DNA of 64,000 bases from AEGEAN-183 sp045563675 (lineage in GTDB: Bacteria; Pseudomonadota; Gammaproteobacteria; Magnimaribacterales; Magnimaribacteraceae). Below, piece after piece: positions 27,764-37,397 of the stretch. The notes below the pieces were generated by a model, which was not told the DNA's origin, made no database searches, and saw only the letters and a program-made list of their open reading frames with translations. The stretch covers positions 372,001 to 436,000 of the forward strand of contig JBJLIX010000002.1 of assembly GCA_045563675.1 (NCBI GenBank), written 5' to 3'. The position numbers and the translations under genes are program-made. Each line of letters opens with the position of its first letter. Within the stretch, counting starts at the first letter, position 1.

Positions 27764-28378
27764 ATGAAAAAAAGTGTATCAAAAAAAGTGACCAATATGA
27801 GAGCTAGGCCTTCCAGAAAAGAGGCAGAGCAAGCAGTAAAAACTCTAATTAAATGGGCTGGAGATAATCCTGAAAGAGAGGGTTTACTTGAAACCCCCAA
27901 GAGAGTTGTTAATGCCTATACAGAATTTTTTAGCGGCTATCATGAAAAACCTGAACAAATTCTCTCTAAAACCTTTGATGAGGTAGAGGGATATGATGAG
28001 ATGGTTATAGTTAGAGACATATCAATAGAATCTCATTGTGAACATCATATGGTGCCCTTTATAGGCATTGCTCATATAGGTTATATACCCAACCAAAGAG
28101 TTGTAGGAATAAGTAAGCTAGCAAGAATAGCTGATGTCTTTGCTAAGAGACTACAAACTCAAGAAACTATGACTGCTCAGATAGCCGATACTATAAATGA
28201 AGTTCTAAAGCCTAAAGGGGTTGCAGTGGTTATTGATGCCCAACATCAATGCATGACAACTAGAGGTACTCATAAAACTGAAAGTAGTACTATAACCAGC
28301 AGAATGTTAGGGTTATTTAGAACAAACTCTAATACTAGAAATGAATTTATGAACCTTATCGGTTCAGCTAAAAAATAA
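27764..28378 (+). CDS. folE: GTP cyclohydrolase I
   Basis: A 204-residue GTP cyclohydrolase I that converts GTP to 7,8-dihydroneopterin triphosphate, the first step of folate (and queuosine precursor) synthesis. The zinc site is visible as H91-C92-EHH-x: Cys92, His95 and Cys163 (in QHQCMTTRG). The KLARIADVFAKRLQTQE helix is conserved. The ATG at 27764 lacks a Shine-Dalgarno; Met12 is an alternative start. It is followed after 8 bases by a Maf gene. Confidence 0.96.
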   Translation: MKKSVSKKVTNMRARPSRKEAEQAVKTLIKWAGDNPEREGLLETPKRVVNAYTEFFSGYHEKPEQILSKTFDEVEGYDEMVIVRDISIESHCEHHMVPFIGIAHIGYIPNQRVVGISKLARIADVFAKRLQTQETMTAQIADTINEVLKPKGVAVVIDAQHQCMTTRGTHKTESSTITSRMLGLFRTNSNTRNEFMNLIGSAKK

Positions 28379-28386
28379 GTATTGAA

Positions 28387-28995
28387 GTGTCTGAATCGGA
28401 CATACCCCTCTCTGGCTTTAATAATTTTATTCTAGCTTCAGGTTCTAAAATTAGGAGAGACATACTTTCTAATCAAGGGTTCTCATTCAAGGTAAAAAAG
28501 GCCAATGTTGATGAAGAAGCTATAAAACAATCAATAAAAGAGCTTTCATATGGAGAGCAAGCAAAAAAATTAGCAGAAGCGAAAGCAGGAAAAGTTAGTA
28601 AAACTAATTCAGGTATTTATGTGGTTGGAGCAGACCAAATATGCGTTTGTAATAATGAGGTTTTCAATAAACCAGCTAGTTTTGAAGTCGCTCTGAGAAA
28701 TTTAACTAAATTATCTGGAAATACTCATTTCCAATATAGCGGTATCAGCATTCACCTAAATGGAGAAAAAGTCTGGTCAGCTTATGAAAAAGCTTCGTTA
28801 ACTATGAAGAATTTGAATAAACAACAATTAAAAGACTATCTCAACCTAGATGAACCTTATGAATCTTGTGGCTCGTATAAATATGAGTCTCATGGGCATA
28901 AACTTTTTTTAAAAGTTGAAGGATCAGATCATACTGTCCAGGGATTGGCATTAGTTTCCCTTTTAAAAGCTTTTAAAAGATTAAGTAACGATTAA
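28387..28995 (+). CDS. Maf family nucleoside triphosphate pyrophosphatase
   Basis: A 202-residue Maf-like protein, a pyrophosphatase acting on non-canonical or modified nucleotides. The N-terminal phosphate-binding block is LASGSKIRRDIL in place of the more usual LASxSPRR. VGADQI contains the conserved catalytic Asp. The C-terminal EPYESCGSYKYES corresponds to the usual D-x-AGxY region but is altered. It starts with GTG. Exact Maf subgroup (YceF or YhdE) is uncertain. Confidence 0.82.
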   Translation: MSESDIPLSGFNNFILASGSKIRRDILSNQGFSFKVKKANVDEEAIKQSIKELSYGEQAKKLAEAKAGKVSKTNSGIYVVGADQICVCNNEVFNKPASFEVALRNLTKLSGNTHFQYSGISIHLNGEKVWSAYEKASLTMKNLNKQQLKDYLNLDEPYESCGSYKYESHGHKLFLKVEGSDHTVQGLALVSLLKAFKRLSND

Positions 28996-29002
28996 GGAGC
29001 TG

Positions 29003-30124
29003 CTATCTATAAGTCTTTATCGGCCTCTCAGAGCCTTCCAAAGAGAAAAGTACTTGCCACAATTGAAGAGTCCTAGCTCTGAAATTCGCTGCACTTGAAA
29101 GCAACCAAAAAGTCCACATTCTATAAAACTCTTTATTATATTTATCCTTAATTTCTTCATAACTACTTACAAAATTTTCAAACCAACACATTAGAGTTTT
29201 ATCGTAATGGGTCCCTATATTTTGCCAGTCATCAAAGATGAAAATTCCTTCGCTAGACTCAGCTATTTGCTGTGCAGAAGGCATCATTCCGTTAGGAAAA
29301 ATATATTTTTCTACCCAAGGATCTGTAGTTGTAGTCGACTCATTTCCTCCTATGGTGTGCAATAAAAAAGCTCCATTATCCTTTAAACAGCTTCTAACGA
29401 CTTGAAAATATTCTCTGTAATTCTTATAGCCTACAGCTTCGAACATACCTATAGAGTAAATAGCATCAAATTTTTCATTCAGATCTCTGTAGTCCATTAA
29501 CCTAAATACAACATCTAGATTACTAGTATTCTGCTTAGCATATTCGATCTGCTCTTTTGAGATAGTAATGCCTATAACGCTTACACCATAATTTGCAGCC
29601 AAGTATTTAGCTGCTCCTCCCCAACCACATCCTATGTCTAAGACTTTCATTCCAGGCTTTAAGTCTAATTTTATTGCAACTAGATCAAGCTTTGCTATTT
29701 GTGATTCTTCAAGCGAGGTAACTCCTTCACTCCAATAACCGCATGTATACATCATGGTTTTATCCAGCATTAATGAAAAAAGGTCATTTCCAATATCGTA
29801 ATGATGTTCTCCAACCTGAAATGCTCTAGACATAGATTGTAAGTTACTCAATTTACTTTTTACCTTACCTAGAATTAAAGGTAGACTTCCTAATTCAATA
29901 GATATGTTGTTTTTTAACATTTTTTCTAAGAATAAATCTAAACGATCACAATCAAACCAGCCTTTCATATAACTCTCTCCAAAACCTAAAGTTCCATTAA
30001 GCAGGACATTTCTGTAAAGATTGGGGTTATAAACTTTAATATCCCAAGGTCTTGAACCGTTTATTTGAATATCTACGCTGGATAAAAGTTCAGAATACTT
30101 TTTCTGTAGCATTTCATTTATCAT
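29003..30124 (-). CDS. cfa: Cyclopropane-fatty-acyl-phospholipid synthase
   Basis: A 373-residue SAM-dependent cyclopropane synthase, close to the length of E. coli Cfa. It adds a methylene to unsaturated acyl chains of membrane phospholipids. Motifs: HHYDIGNDLF (107-116), MMYTCGYW (124-131, conserved Cys), SAM loop VLDIGCGWGG (161-170), a YREYF segment and a C-terminal RMWTFWLLSSAANFRART. It is convergent with the Maf gene and divergent from the monooxygenase at 30220. Confidence 0.96.
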   Translation of the reverse strand: MINEMLQKKYSELLSSVDIQINGSRPWDIKVYNPNLYRNVLLNGTLGFGESYMKGWFDCDRLDLFLEKMLKNNISIELGSLPLILGKVKSKLSNLQSMSRAFQVGEHHYDIGNDLFSLMLDKTMMYTCGYWSEGVTSLEESQIAKLDLVAIKLDLKPGMKVLDIGCGWGGAAKYLAANYGVSVIGITISKEQIEYAKQNTSNLDVVFRLMDYRDLNEKFDAIYSIGMFEAVGYKNYREYFQVVRSCLKDNGAFLLHTIGGNESTTTTDPWVEKYIFPNGMMPSAQQIAESSEGIFIFDDWQNIGTHYDKTLMCWFENFVSSYEEIKDKYNKEFYRMWTFWLLSSAANFRARTLQLWQVLFSLEGSERPIKTYR

Positions 30125-30219
30125 GATATTTTCATTCTAAATTGATTTAAGACACAAAATAAACTAAATTTTGCCATGTAATATAAAAAAAATTATTTAT
30201 AAGAGGTGTAAATAAGTAA

Positions 30220-32133
30220 ATGAGCACATCAAACATTGATAAAAAACACAATCAAAAGGATGAAACCTCTTTTGATCCAGACTTTTTAGCACAAAAATAT
30301 CTTGAAGAGAGAGATAAGCGCCTTAGAGAGGATGGTAATGACCAGTACCTTGAAATAAAAGGGGAATTCTCCTACTTTGCTGAAGACCCTTATGTAGACG
30401 AAGAAATACAAAGAAACCCGCTGGAAGATGAAGTCGAAGTAATTATTATCGGCGGTGGTTTTGGAGGGATGTTAGCAGCTGCAAGATTGAAAGAAGCTGG
30501 AATAAAAGACTTTAGGATTATCGAAAAAGGAGGAGATTTTGGAGGCACTTGGTACTGGAATAGATATCCAGGAGCGTCTTGCGATATTGAGTCATATGTA
30601 TATTTTCCTCTTTTGGAGGAAACAGGTTTTGTTCCCAAGAAAAAATACACTGATGCTCCAGAAACACTTGAATACTGTCGTGTACTCTCAAAGAGATTTA
30701 AGCTCTATGAAAAGGCATGCTTTCAAACCGAGGTTACTTCTACTAAATGGGATGAAGACATTCAAAGATGGATAGTTGAAACTAATAAAAAAGACTACAT
30801 GAAAGCAAAGTATGTGGTTCATTCAAATGGTCCTTTAAATAGACCTAAACTTCCGGCAATTGAGGGTATAAATGACTACAAGGGTCATACATTTCATACT
30901 AGTAGATGGGATTATAAATACACTGGGGGTTCATCACATGGCAACTTATCTAACCTTAAGGATAAAAGAATTGCTGTTATTGGGACAGGTGCTACTGCTG
31001 TTCAATGTGTTCCGCATTTAGGAGAATCTGCTAAGCAACTTTATGTTTTCCAAAGGACGCCCTCCTCTATAGATATAAGAAATAATAAAGAAACAGATGA
31101 GGAGTGGTTAATAAGTCAAAAACCTGGCTGGCATAATGAAAGAAGGAACAATTTTGAATCTCTTTTAACAGGTGCTCCAATAAAAGAGGACTTAGTTTCA
31201 GACGGTTGGACTGAAGCATTTAGGTTACTTTTTGGAAGTATAAGAAACAGAGCGCCTTCTAAATTAAAAATGCTCTCCTGGGCTTTAACTTCTGTTGCTT
31301 CACCTGAAATGTACAAGGTAGGGTTAAAACAATACATGACCAATAAAGCAATGGCACATATGGATATAAGAAATGCTATGCAAATGGCAGATTATCAAAA
31401 AATGGAAAAAGTAAGGTCTAGAGCAGATGAGATTGTTCAAGATAAGGATACTGCTGAATCTTTAAAACCTTACTATAACCAGTTTTGTAAAAGACCCTGT
31501 TTCCATGATGAATACCTCCAAACATTTAACCTTCCTAATGTAGAGCTAATAGATACTGATGGTAAAGGCTTGAATAAGATTTCAGAGAAAGGGATTGTGT
31601 TTGAAGGGAAAGAATATGAAGTGGATTGTATTATTTTTGCCACTGGATTTGAGGTGGGGACAGATTACAGCAGAAGAGCTGGATATCAAATATATGGAGT
31701 AGATGGAATTTCTGTTTCCAATAAATGGCAAAAAGGTCTTTCTACCTTCCATGGAATGCATTCGAAAGGATTTCCAAATTGCTTCTTTTTCGGACCTGCT
31801 CAGTCAGGCTTTACTGCTACCTATACTTACTCCCTAGACGAGCAAAGTATACATTTAGCATATATCCTTAAATCTGCTAAAGATAGAGGAGCCTCTAGAA
31901 TAGAGGCCTCGCAAAAGGCTGAAGATGATTGGGTAAAAACCATTATTGAAAAAGCTAGAATAACAGCAGATTTTCAAGAAAAATGTACTCCGGGTTACTA
32001 CAACAATGAAGGTAAGGTGAACCAGAACCCGCAAAATAATACATATGGAGCTGGCCCTATAGAGTTCTTTGCTTTAATGAAGAAATGGAGGTCAAAGGGA
32101 ACTCTAGAAGGTCTAGAGTTAACAAACCCATAA
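30220..32133 (+). CDS. Flavin-containing Baeyer-Villiger monooxygenase
   Basis: A 637-residue FAD/NADPH monooxygenase. It has the FAD motif IIIGGGFGG (75-83), the GGTWYWNRYPGASCDIES block of Baeyer-Villiger enzymes, the fingerprint Y-x-G-x-x-x-H-x-x-x-W-D (220-231, YKGHTFHTSRWD, with Tyr in place of Phe) and the NADPH motif GTGATA (255-260). It converts ketones to esters or lactones. The N-terminal ~70-residue extension is seen in related marine and actinobacterial enzymes. A GAGGTG ribosome binding site lies upstream. It leads a run with a GNAT protein and an aldehyde dehydrogenase. Confidence 0.93.
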   Translation: MSTSNIDKKHNQKDETSFDPDFLAQKYLEERDKRLREDGNDQYLEIKGEFSYFAEDPYVDEEIQRNPLEDEVEVIIIGGGFGGMLAAARLKEAGIKDFRIIEKGGDFGGTWYWNRYPGASCDIESYVYFPLLEETGFVPKKKYTDAPETLEYCRVLSKRFKLYEKACFQTEVTSTKWDEDIQRWIVETNKKDYMKAKYVVHSNGPLNRPKLPAIEGINDYKGHTFHTSRWDYKYTGGSSHGNLSNLKDKRIAVIGTGATAVQCVPHLGESAKQLYVFQRTPSSIDIRNNKETDEEWLISQKPGWHNERRNNFESLLTGAPIKEDLVSDGWTEAFRLLFGSIRNRAPSKLKMLSWALTSVASPEMYKVGLKQYMTNKAMAHMDIRNAMQMADYQKMEKVRSRADEIVQDKDTAESLKPYYNQFCKRPCFHDEYLQTFNLPNVELIDTDGKGLNKISEKGIVFEGKEYEVDCIIFATGFEVGTDYSRRAGYQIYGVDGISVSNKWQKGLSTFHGMHSKGFPNCFFFGPAQSGFTATYTYSLDEQSIHLAYILKSAKDRGASRIEASQKAEDDWVKTIIEKARITADFQEKCTPGYYNNEGKVNQNPQNNTYGAGPIEFFALMKKWRSKGTLEGLELTNP

Positions 32134-32148
32134 TTATTAAGTTTTCTC

Positions 32149-32646
32149 ATGGAAATTCTTAGCCTTACTCAACCTGTTAGTGAGAAAGAAGTTAGAGAAA
32201 TGCACGTTATTAATCAGGAAAATATTCCCGAGGTAGGTGGTCTGGCAGATATAAATGATTTTAATGCACGTGTTTGTTGGTCTTCAAATATCTTTACCTA
32301 TAAATATGAAGATGTCATAAAGGCTTTTGTCTTATGCATGCGCGAAGGAGAGACTTACAACTCACCAAACTATCAATACATCTCAAACCAATTTCAGAAG
32401 TTTCTGTATGTTGATCGAATAGCTGTGCAAGAGAAATTTAGAAGGAAGGGTATAGCCGAAAAGATTTATGCAACGGTTATTGATAAAGGAAAAGAAAATA
32501 ACCTAGATATTCTCTGTGAAGTAAATACCAAACCTTCAAATGAACCTTCAATGCTTTTCCATAAAAAAATGGGATTTGAAGAGATCGGTACTAATGACTT
32601 CGAAAAAAATAGTGTTGTCTACTTAAGAAGACCTTGCTCTAAATAA
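32149..32646 (+). CDS. GNAT family N-acetyltransferase
   Basis: A 165-residue acetyltransferase with the acetyl-CoA-binding core YVDRIAVQEKFRRKGIAEKIY (about 95-115), equivalent to the V-x-x-x-x-R/Q-x-x-G-x-G/A loop, and the EVNTKPSNEPSMLFHKKMGFEEIG motif. The substrate is unknown. It lies 15 bases after the monooxygenase gene, and its stop codon overlaps the next start by one base (TAATG), so it is coupled to both. Confidence 0.85.
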   Translation: MEILSLTQPVSEKEVREMHVINQENIPEVGGLADINDFNARVCWSSNIFTYKYEDVIKAFVLCMREGETYNSPNYQYISNQFQKFLYVDRIAVQEKFRRKGIAEKIYATVIDKGKENNLDILCEVNTKPSNEPSMLFHKKMGFEEIGTNDFEKNSVVYLRRPCSK

Positions 32647-34202
32647 TGAATCCTAGATTAAAAAAAATATTTACAGTTGATCCGTTTAAGGAGATGAATC
32701 AAAAAATTCCTGGTGAGGTTTGTAACCTTGAAAAGGGGAAATGGGTTCAAAGTAAAACTTTTAGAAAAGATATACCGGATCCACTAAATGGAAAAGATTT
32801 TTTAAATGTTCCAAATACCCTTGAATACAAAGAATTCATAAACAACCTAGACATATGCCCTAAAAGTGGTCTGCACAATCCATTAAAGAATGTAGAGAGA
32901 TATTTGATGTTAGGGGAAGTATGTGCAAAAACTGCAGAAGTATTAAGAGAAACTGAAGTAGAAAATTATTTCGTGAAATTAATTCAAAGGGTAATGCCCA
33001 AAAGTAACTCTCAATGTCTAGGAGAAGTTACAGTTACGAGGGTTTTCTTTGAAAACTTCTCTGGAGATAATGTGCGTTTCTTAGCAAGAAGTTTTTCTAA
33101 TCCAGGTGATCACTTAGGACAGGAATCATCTGGCTATAGATGGCCTTTTGGTTCTGTATGCATCATTGCACCTTTTAATTTCCCACTAGAGATACCAGCT
33201 CTCCAGGTAATGGGTGCACTTTTTATGGGAAATAGACCTTTAGTAAAGGTAGATTCAAAAGTAAGTATTGTGTTTGAGCAGTTTCTAAGATTATTAATTC
33301 ATTGTGGTTTGCCAGCTGAAGATGTTGATTTTATTAACTGTAAAGGTCAAGTAATGGGTGAGTTAATAAAAAATAGTGAGAATAAAATCAGACTTCTACA
33401 ATTTACCGGTTCAAAAGAAGTAGCAAATAAATTAGCAGTTGTTTCTAAAGGTAAAATTAAAATAGAAGATGCTGGTTTTGATTGGAAAATTATAGGACCT
33501 GATTATGATCCAGAATGGTCAGAATATGTTGCTTGGCAGTCTGATCAAGATGCATACAATGCTTCGGGACAGAAATGTTCAGCTCAGAGCATTTTGTTTA
33601 TACATGAAAACTGGGAAAAGGACCTTATTCCAAGATTAGTTGATTTAGCTTCAAGGCGAGAACTTAAAGATCTAGATATTGGACCTGTGCTTACTTGGTC
33701 GAATCCACAATTGAAGGATCATCTTAATTCCTTGCTTAAAATTAAAGGATCAAAGTTGTTATTCGGTGGTGAAGAGTTAAATGATCATTCAATACCTAGT
33801 GTCTATGGATCTATTCAACCAACTGCTGTGCAAATTCCTATTAAAGAACTTTTATCAGATAACTTTGAACTAATAACTAAAGAAGTCTTTGCACCTTTTC
33901 AGGTTGTTGTCTCCTATTCAGATAGAGAAGTAGATAATATTAAAGAAGCTCTTGAAAATATAACTCAAAATCTAACCGCTGCTATAGTTAGTAATGATAC
34001 TTTTTTCCAACAAAATATATTAGCTAATACGGTGAATGGAACTACCTACGCTGGAATGAAAGCGAGAACGACGGGAGCACCACAAAATCATTGGTTTGGG
34101 CCATCAGGTGATCCGAGATCAGCTGGAATTGGAACTCCTGAAGCTATTATCAATACCTGGAGTGCACACAGAGAAATAATTAAAGATTCTGGACCTCAGT
34201 AA
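32646..34202 (+). CDS. Aldehyde dehydrogenase family protein
   Basis: A 518-residue NAD(P)-dependent aldehyde dehydrogenase. Catalytic residues are visible: N178 in APFNFP, E274 in IEDAGFD and C311 in SGQKCSAQS. The tone of the sequence (GYRWPFGSVCIIAPFNFPLEI, YNASGQKCSAQS) is nearer to the 1-pyrroline-5-carboxylate dehydrogenase branch than to typical short-chain aldehyde enzymes, but the substrate is not decided. It may oxidise an aldehyde derived from the ester product of the upstream monooxygenase (inference). Confidence 0.87.
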   Translation: MNPRLKKIFTVDPFKEMNQKIPGEVCNLEKGKWVQSKTFRKDIPDPLNGKDFLNVPNTLEYKEFINNLDICPKSGLHNPLKNVERYLMLGEVCAKTAEVLRETEVENYFVKLIQRVMPKSNSQCLGEVTVTRVFFENFSGDNVRFLARSFSNPGDHLGQESSGYRWPFGSVCIIAPFNFPLEIPALQVMGALFMGNRPLVKVDSKVSIVFEQFLRLLIHCGLPAEDVDFINCKGQVMGELIKNSENKIRLLQFTGSKEVANKLAVVSKGKIKIEDAGFDWKIIGPDYDPEWSEYVAWQSDQDAYNASGQKCSAQSILFIHENWEKDLIPRLVDLASRRELKDLDIGPVLTWSNPQLKDHLNSLLKIKGSKLLFGGEELNDHSIPSVYGSIQPTAVQIPIKELLSDNFELITKEVFAPFQVVVSYSDREVDNIKEALENITQNLTAAIVSNDTFFQQNILANTVNGTTYAGMKARTTGAPQNHWFGPSGDPRSAGIGTPEAIINTWSAHREIIKDSGPQ

Positions 34203-34205
34203 GAC

Positions 34206-35213
34206 TTATTTTTTATTGGGTTTAAGCTCCCCTATCCTATTTGGTTCAGGTTCAATCATTTCATCAAAACTGCTCTCTATACGGCCATAGGCATTCCATA
34301 CCTTAAACCCAAGCCTGGCTTTCAATTTATCTGAACAAGAATCCCACAAGGATCTATCCAGGCCTATAGTTTGATTTTCTTGTTGTCTAAACTGAGGGGC
34401 ACAAAAAGTTGTTAAAACCCCCAATCTATCTGTATTACTTGAGTTAGCTCCTGTGCCATGCCACAACCTTCCTTCAAAAACCATTAAGGTACCTTCTTTA
34501 CCCAGTGCTTGCTTAATTGGATAACCGCTCTGATCTTCTTGATTAGGATGAGCTCCTGTTAAATGAGAGCCTGGAACAATCTCCGTAGCTCCATTGGTAT
34601 CAGTAAAGTCTGAAAGCATCCACATGCAATTAGCGACGACAGGAGGAGAGATACCCAAGTCAGCATTAGGTTTTAAAAAAGACTTAGAGGCTTTACGAGA
34701 AATTTCTGAAGGTCGTAAATAATCATCATCAGGCTTTACAGGTTGAGGCATCCACCATTGATCGGTGTGCAAACCCATCCTTACTCCACCGGGCTTAGCG
34801 ATATTTGCTGAGTGAGTAGATAAAATAAAGTCTTTTCCTAGTATATGACCTACTAACTCATCTACATATGGATGAATCACCATATCCCTAAAACATTTCC
34901 CTTTGTTAGCTAACATCCACAAGCGCTGGTTTATTCCACCATTTTCAACTGTAAAAGCGTTTTTATTAACTTTGTTACCTGAAAGATAAATATTTTGATT
35001 AAGACCTCCATCTCTAAATGAAAGTCCTTGCTCTTCTTCAGCTTCTGCTTGGTCAGTTAATCTCTGTCTAGCTTCTTGAAGATCTGTTTTGCTAAGAACA
35101 TCAGGGATTAAACAAAAACCAAATTTATCTAGGTCTCTTTTTGCTTGACTCAGATCCTTAGTAGCAAGAGGACTGCTATCAATTAATCTACTTACTGACG
35201 GAGAGCTATCCAT
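34206..35213 (-). CDS. Phytanoyl-CoA dioxygenase (PhyH) family protein
   Basis: A 335-residue Fe(II)/2-oxoglutarate dioxygenase. Iron ligands: H149-x-D151 in MGLHTDQWW and H252 in RLWHGTGAN; R263 in TDRLGVL should bind 2-oxoglutarate. It is larger than the PhyH protein at 6975 and only distantly related. It follows the upstream acyl-CoA dehydrogenase gene directly with no gap, so it is almost certainly the last gene of the same operon. Substrate unknown. Confidence 0.9.
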   Translation of the reverse strand: MDSSPSVSRLIDSSPLATKDLSQAKRDLDKFGFCLIPDVLSKTDLQEARQRLTDQAEAEEEQGLSFRDGGLNQNIYLSGNKVNKNAFTVENGGINQRLWMLANKGKCFRDMVIHPYVDELVGHILGKDFILSTHSANIAKPGGVRMGLHTDQWWMPQPVKPDDDYLRPSEISRKASKSFLKPNADLGISPPVVANCMWMLSDFTDTNGATEIVPGSHLTGAHPNQEDQSGYPIKQALGKEGTLMVFEGRLWHGTGANSSNTDRLGVLTTFCAPQFRQQENQTIGLDRSLWDSCSDKLKARLGFKVWNAYGRIESSFDEMIEPEPNRIGELKPNKK

Positions 35214-36425
35214 TTAAGATTTTTCTTCTAAAGTGGCATCCCTTTCACCAAAATCCCATCCGGCACCATTATTGTCATAATTTCTTAAAATTCTCTTAGC
35301 TACAGATTGAACATGAACTTCATCCGGACCATCATAAATTCGAGCTTCTCTAGCATGTCTATACATTAAGCTTAAAGGAGTGTCATCAGTTAAACCCTTA
35401 GCTCCATGAACTTGTATTGCCCTGTCTATAACATTGTGAACCATTTCAGCACCGACTACTTTTATCATTCCTATCTCTATTCTTGCATCATCTCCTTGAT
35501 CAATTCGTTTAGCAGCATCTAGAGTAAGTTGTCTGCTAGCTTGAATCTCACATGCACTATCAAATACAAACTTTTGCATTAATTGTTTTTCAGCTAACGA
35601 GGAACCAAATGTTTTTCTTTCATGTAATCGTCTACACATTAAATCGAAGGCTCTTTGCGCCTGACCTAACCATCTCATACAGTGGAATATTCTTCCTGGA
35701 CCAAGTCTTCTTTGGGCGATTATAAAACCATGGCCTCTGGGACCTAAAAGATTTTCTTCTGGGACTCTTACATTGTCATACTCTACTTCGTAATGGCCTC
35801 CATTAATTCCAAGAACTGGTGTTTCCCTTATTATTTTATAACCAGGATTATCGGTTGGAACTATTATCATACTAAAAGCTCCATGCCCCGGGGTATCTGG
35901 TTCCGTCCTTACCATAACAGTAGTGTAAGCTGCTCGCGCTGCACCACTAGTGAACCACTTTCTTCCATTTATAATCCACTCTCCATTTTCTAGAACAGCA
36001 GCGGTCTGTAACTGTGTAGGATCCGAACTTGCAGTATCTGGTTCTGTCATGCCGAAACTGGGGAAAATCTCTCCCGCCACCAAAGGTCCTAAATATGCTT
36101 CTCTCCATCTATCAGAAGCAAACTCTCTTAACATGATGGAATCCTGTAAGGAGTGAGTACCTAGAGCAACCATTGAGGGCGTAGAGCGTCCTACGACTTC
36201 ATTTACATAAACATATTCCATAAAAGGCATACCCTGCCCCCCTATGTCCACAGGATGTCCTAAAGCCCAAAGATTTTTTTCTTTGGCTTTATCCATTAGT
36301 TCTTTTAATTTCTTACTAGATTCTTCGTTCCTTTCGTTAAGGACGTTTTCAACTGGATATACTTCATTCTCAACAAAATCTTTAACTTCTGATCTTACTT
36401 TTCGCCAATCTCTGTTTGCAGTCAA
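35214..36425 (-). CDS. Acyl-CoA dehydrogenase
   Basis: A 403-residue acyl-CoA dehydrogenase with FGMTEPDTASSDPT, an INGRKWFTSGAARA block and a C-terminal QVHGAKGLTDDTPLS plus RIYDGPDEVH. These features fit the ACAD10/11-like and FadE-type enzymes that act on branched or unusual acyl-CoAs. The likely start is TTG, since the N-terminal sequence begins there and a GGGAG ribosome binding site lies 7 bases upstream. It sits between a DMT permease gene and a PhyH gene. Confidence 0.92.
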   Translation of the reverse strand: MTANRDWRKVRSEVKDFVENEVYPVENVLNERNEESSKKLKELMDKAKEKNLWALGHPVDIGGQGMPFMEYVYVNEVVGRSTPSMVALGTHSLQDSIMLREFASDRWREAYLGPLVAGEIFPSFGMTEPDTASSDPTQLQTAAVLENGEWIINGRKWFTSGAARAAYTTVMVRTEPDTPGHGAFSMIIVPTDNPGYKIIRETPVLGINGGHYEVEYDNVRVPEENLLGPRGHGFIIAQRRLGPGRIFHCMRWLGQAQRAFDLMCRRLHERKTFGSSLAEKQLMQKFVFDSACEIQASRQLTLDAAKRIDQGDDARIEIGMIKVVGAEMVHNVIDRAIQVHGAKGLTDDTPLSLMYRHAREARIYDGPDEVHVQSVAKRILRNYDNNGAGWDFGERDATLEEKS

Positions 36426-36476
36426 TTTAATTCTCCCTTTGGTTCAATGCTTAAATGTATCTAAAATCAAAAGAAT

Positions 36477-37355
36477 TTACAATTTATGCTCTTTTAATTT
36501 TGGTCCATAAAAGTTTGTCATACTAACTCCCAAAAGGATAAGAAAACATCCTGTCAGCATTGAAATTGTTATAGATTCGTTCAAAAATATATTAGCCCAA
36601 ACCATTCCGGCTACTGGTACTACAAATAGAACTGAAGATGCTCCAACTGGCCCCATTCTTCGTATTAAAATTACAAACGCTACATAAGCGATCCCAGTAC
36701 AGAGAAATCCCAGTAAAAGAATACTAATCCATACCTTTCTGGGTAAATCGAAACTAATACCTCCTTCATGAACACTAAATGGTAAAAACATAATCGTTCC
36801 TACGATTAAGGTCATGGTAGCTAAATAAGCAGGATCTATATCACTAAGTTTATAAAGATAATTAGAGCAAGCTCCATACATAAAAGCAGCCAGTAAACAG
36901 CAAATGATGGGACCCCAGGAAAATTGTAAAGACTCATAGCCTACAAAAACTATTAACCCTGTGAACCCTATCATTAAGCCAATTAACTGTATCCAGCTAA
37001 AAGCAAGCCTTAGCCATAGAATCGAAATAACAAAAGCAAATAAAGGAGATGTTGCGTTCATTACAGATAGGGTTCCTGCATTTACTGCTAGAGCTGCATA
37101 AGCAAATAGGAAAAAAGGTAAGGAAGCATTAAATATTCCAAAAATTATAAGCGGCTTTATGTGATTCTTAAAATCCTTAAAATGTCGTTTTCTCAAAAAA
37201 ATCGGAGCTAAAAAAACCGCCGCTATTATCAACCTCGAAATAACTAAATCTACAGGCCCAATTACAGGGGATGCAATCTTTGTAAACATAAAAGAAGCAC
37301 CCCAGGTTAAACCAATAGCTAATATTAAAAGAATATTTATAAAGAAATTATTCAT
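36477..37355 (-). CDS. EamA/DMT family transporter
   Basis: A 292-residue inner-membrane protein with about ten hydrophobic helices arranged as two EamA repeats. The first repeat has GLTWGASFMFTKIA and the second ends GPVGASSVLFVVPVAGMVWA. Drug/metabolite transporters of this type export amino acids or small metabolites. Its place inside a run of acyl-CoA and dioxygenase genes suggests it handles a substrate or product of that pathway (inference). Confidence 0.88.
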   Translation of the reverse strand: MNNFFINILLILAIGLTWGASFMFTKIASPVIGPVDLVISRLIIAAVFLAPIFLRKRHFKDFKNHIKPLIIFGIFNASLPFFLFAYAALAVNAGTLSVMNATSPLFAFVISILWLRLAFSWIQLIGLMIGFTGLIVFVGYESLQFSWGPIICCLLAAFMYGACSNYLYKLSDIDPAYLATMTLIVGTIMFLPFSVHEGGISFDLPRKVWISILLLGFLCTGIAYVAFVILIRRMGPVGASSVLFVVPVAGMVWANIFLNESITISMLTGCFLILLGVSMTNFYGPKLKEHKL

Positions 37356-37397
37356 TTTTTTTGAACACCCTTTCGAAATGAGAACCAGGCTTGAGTT

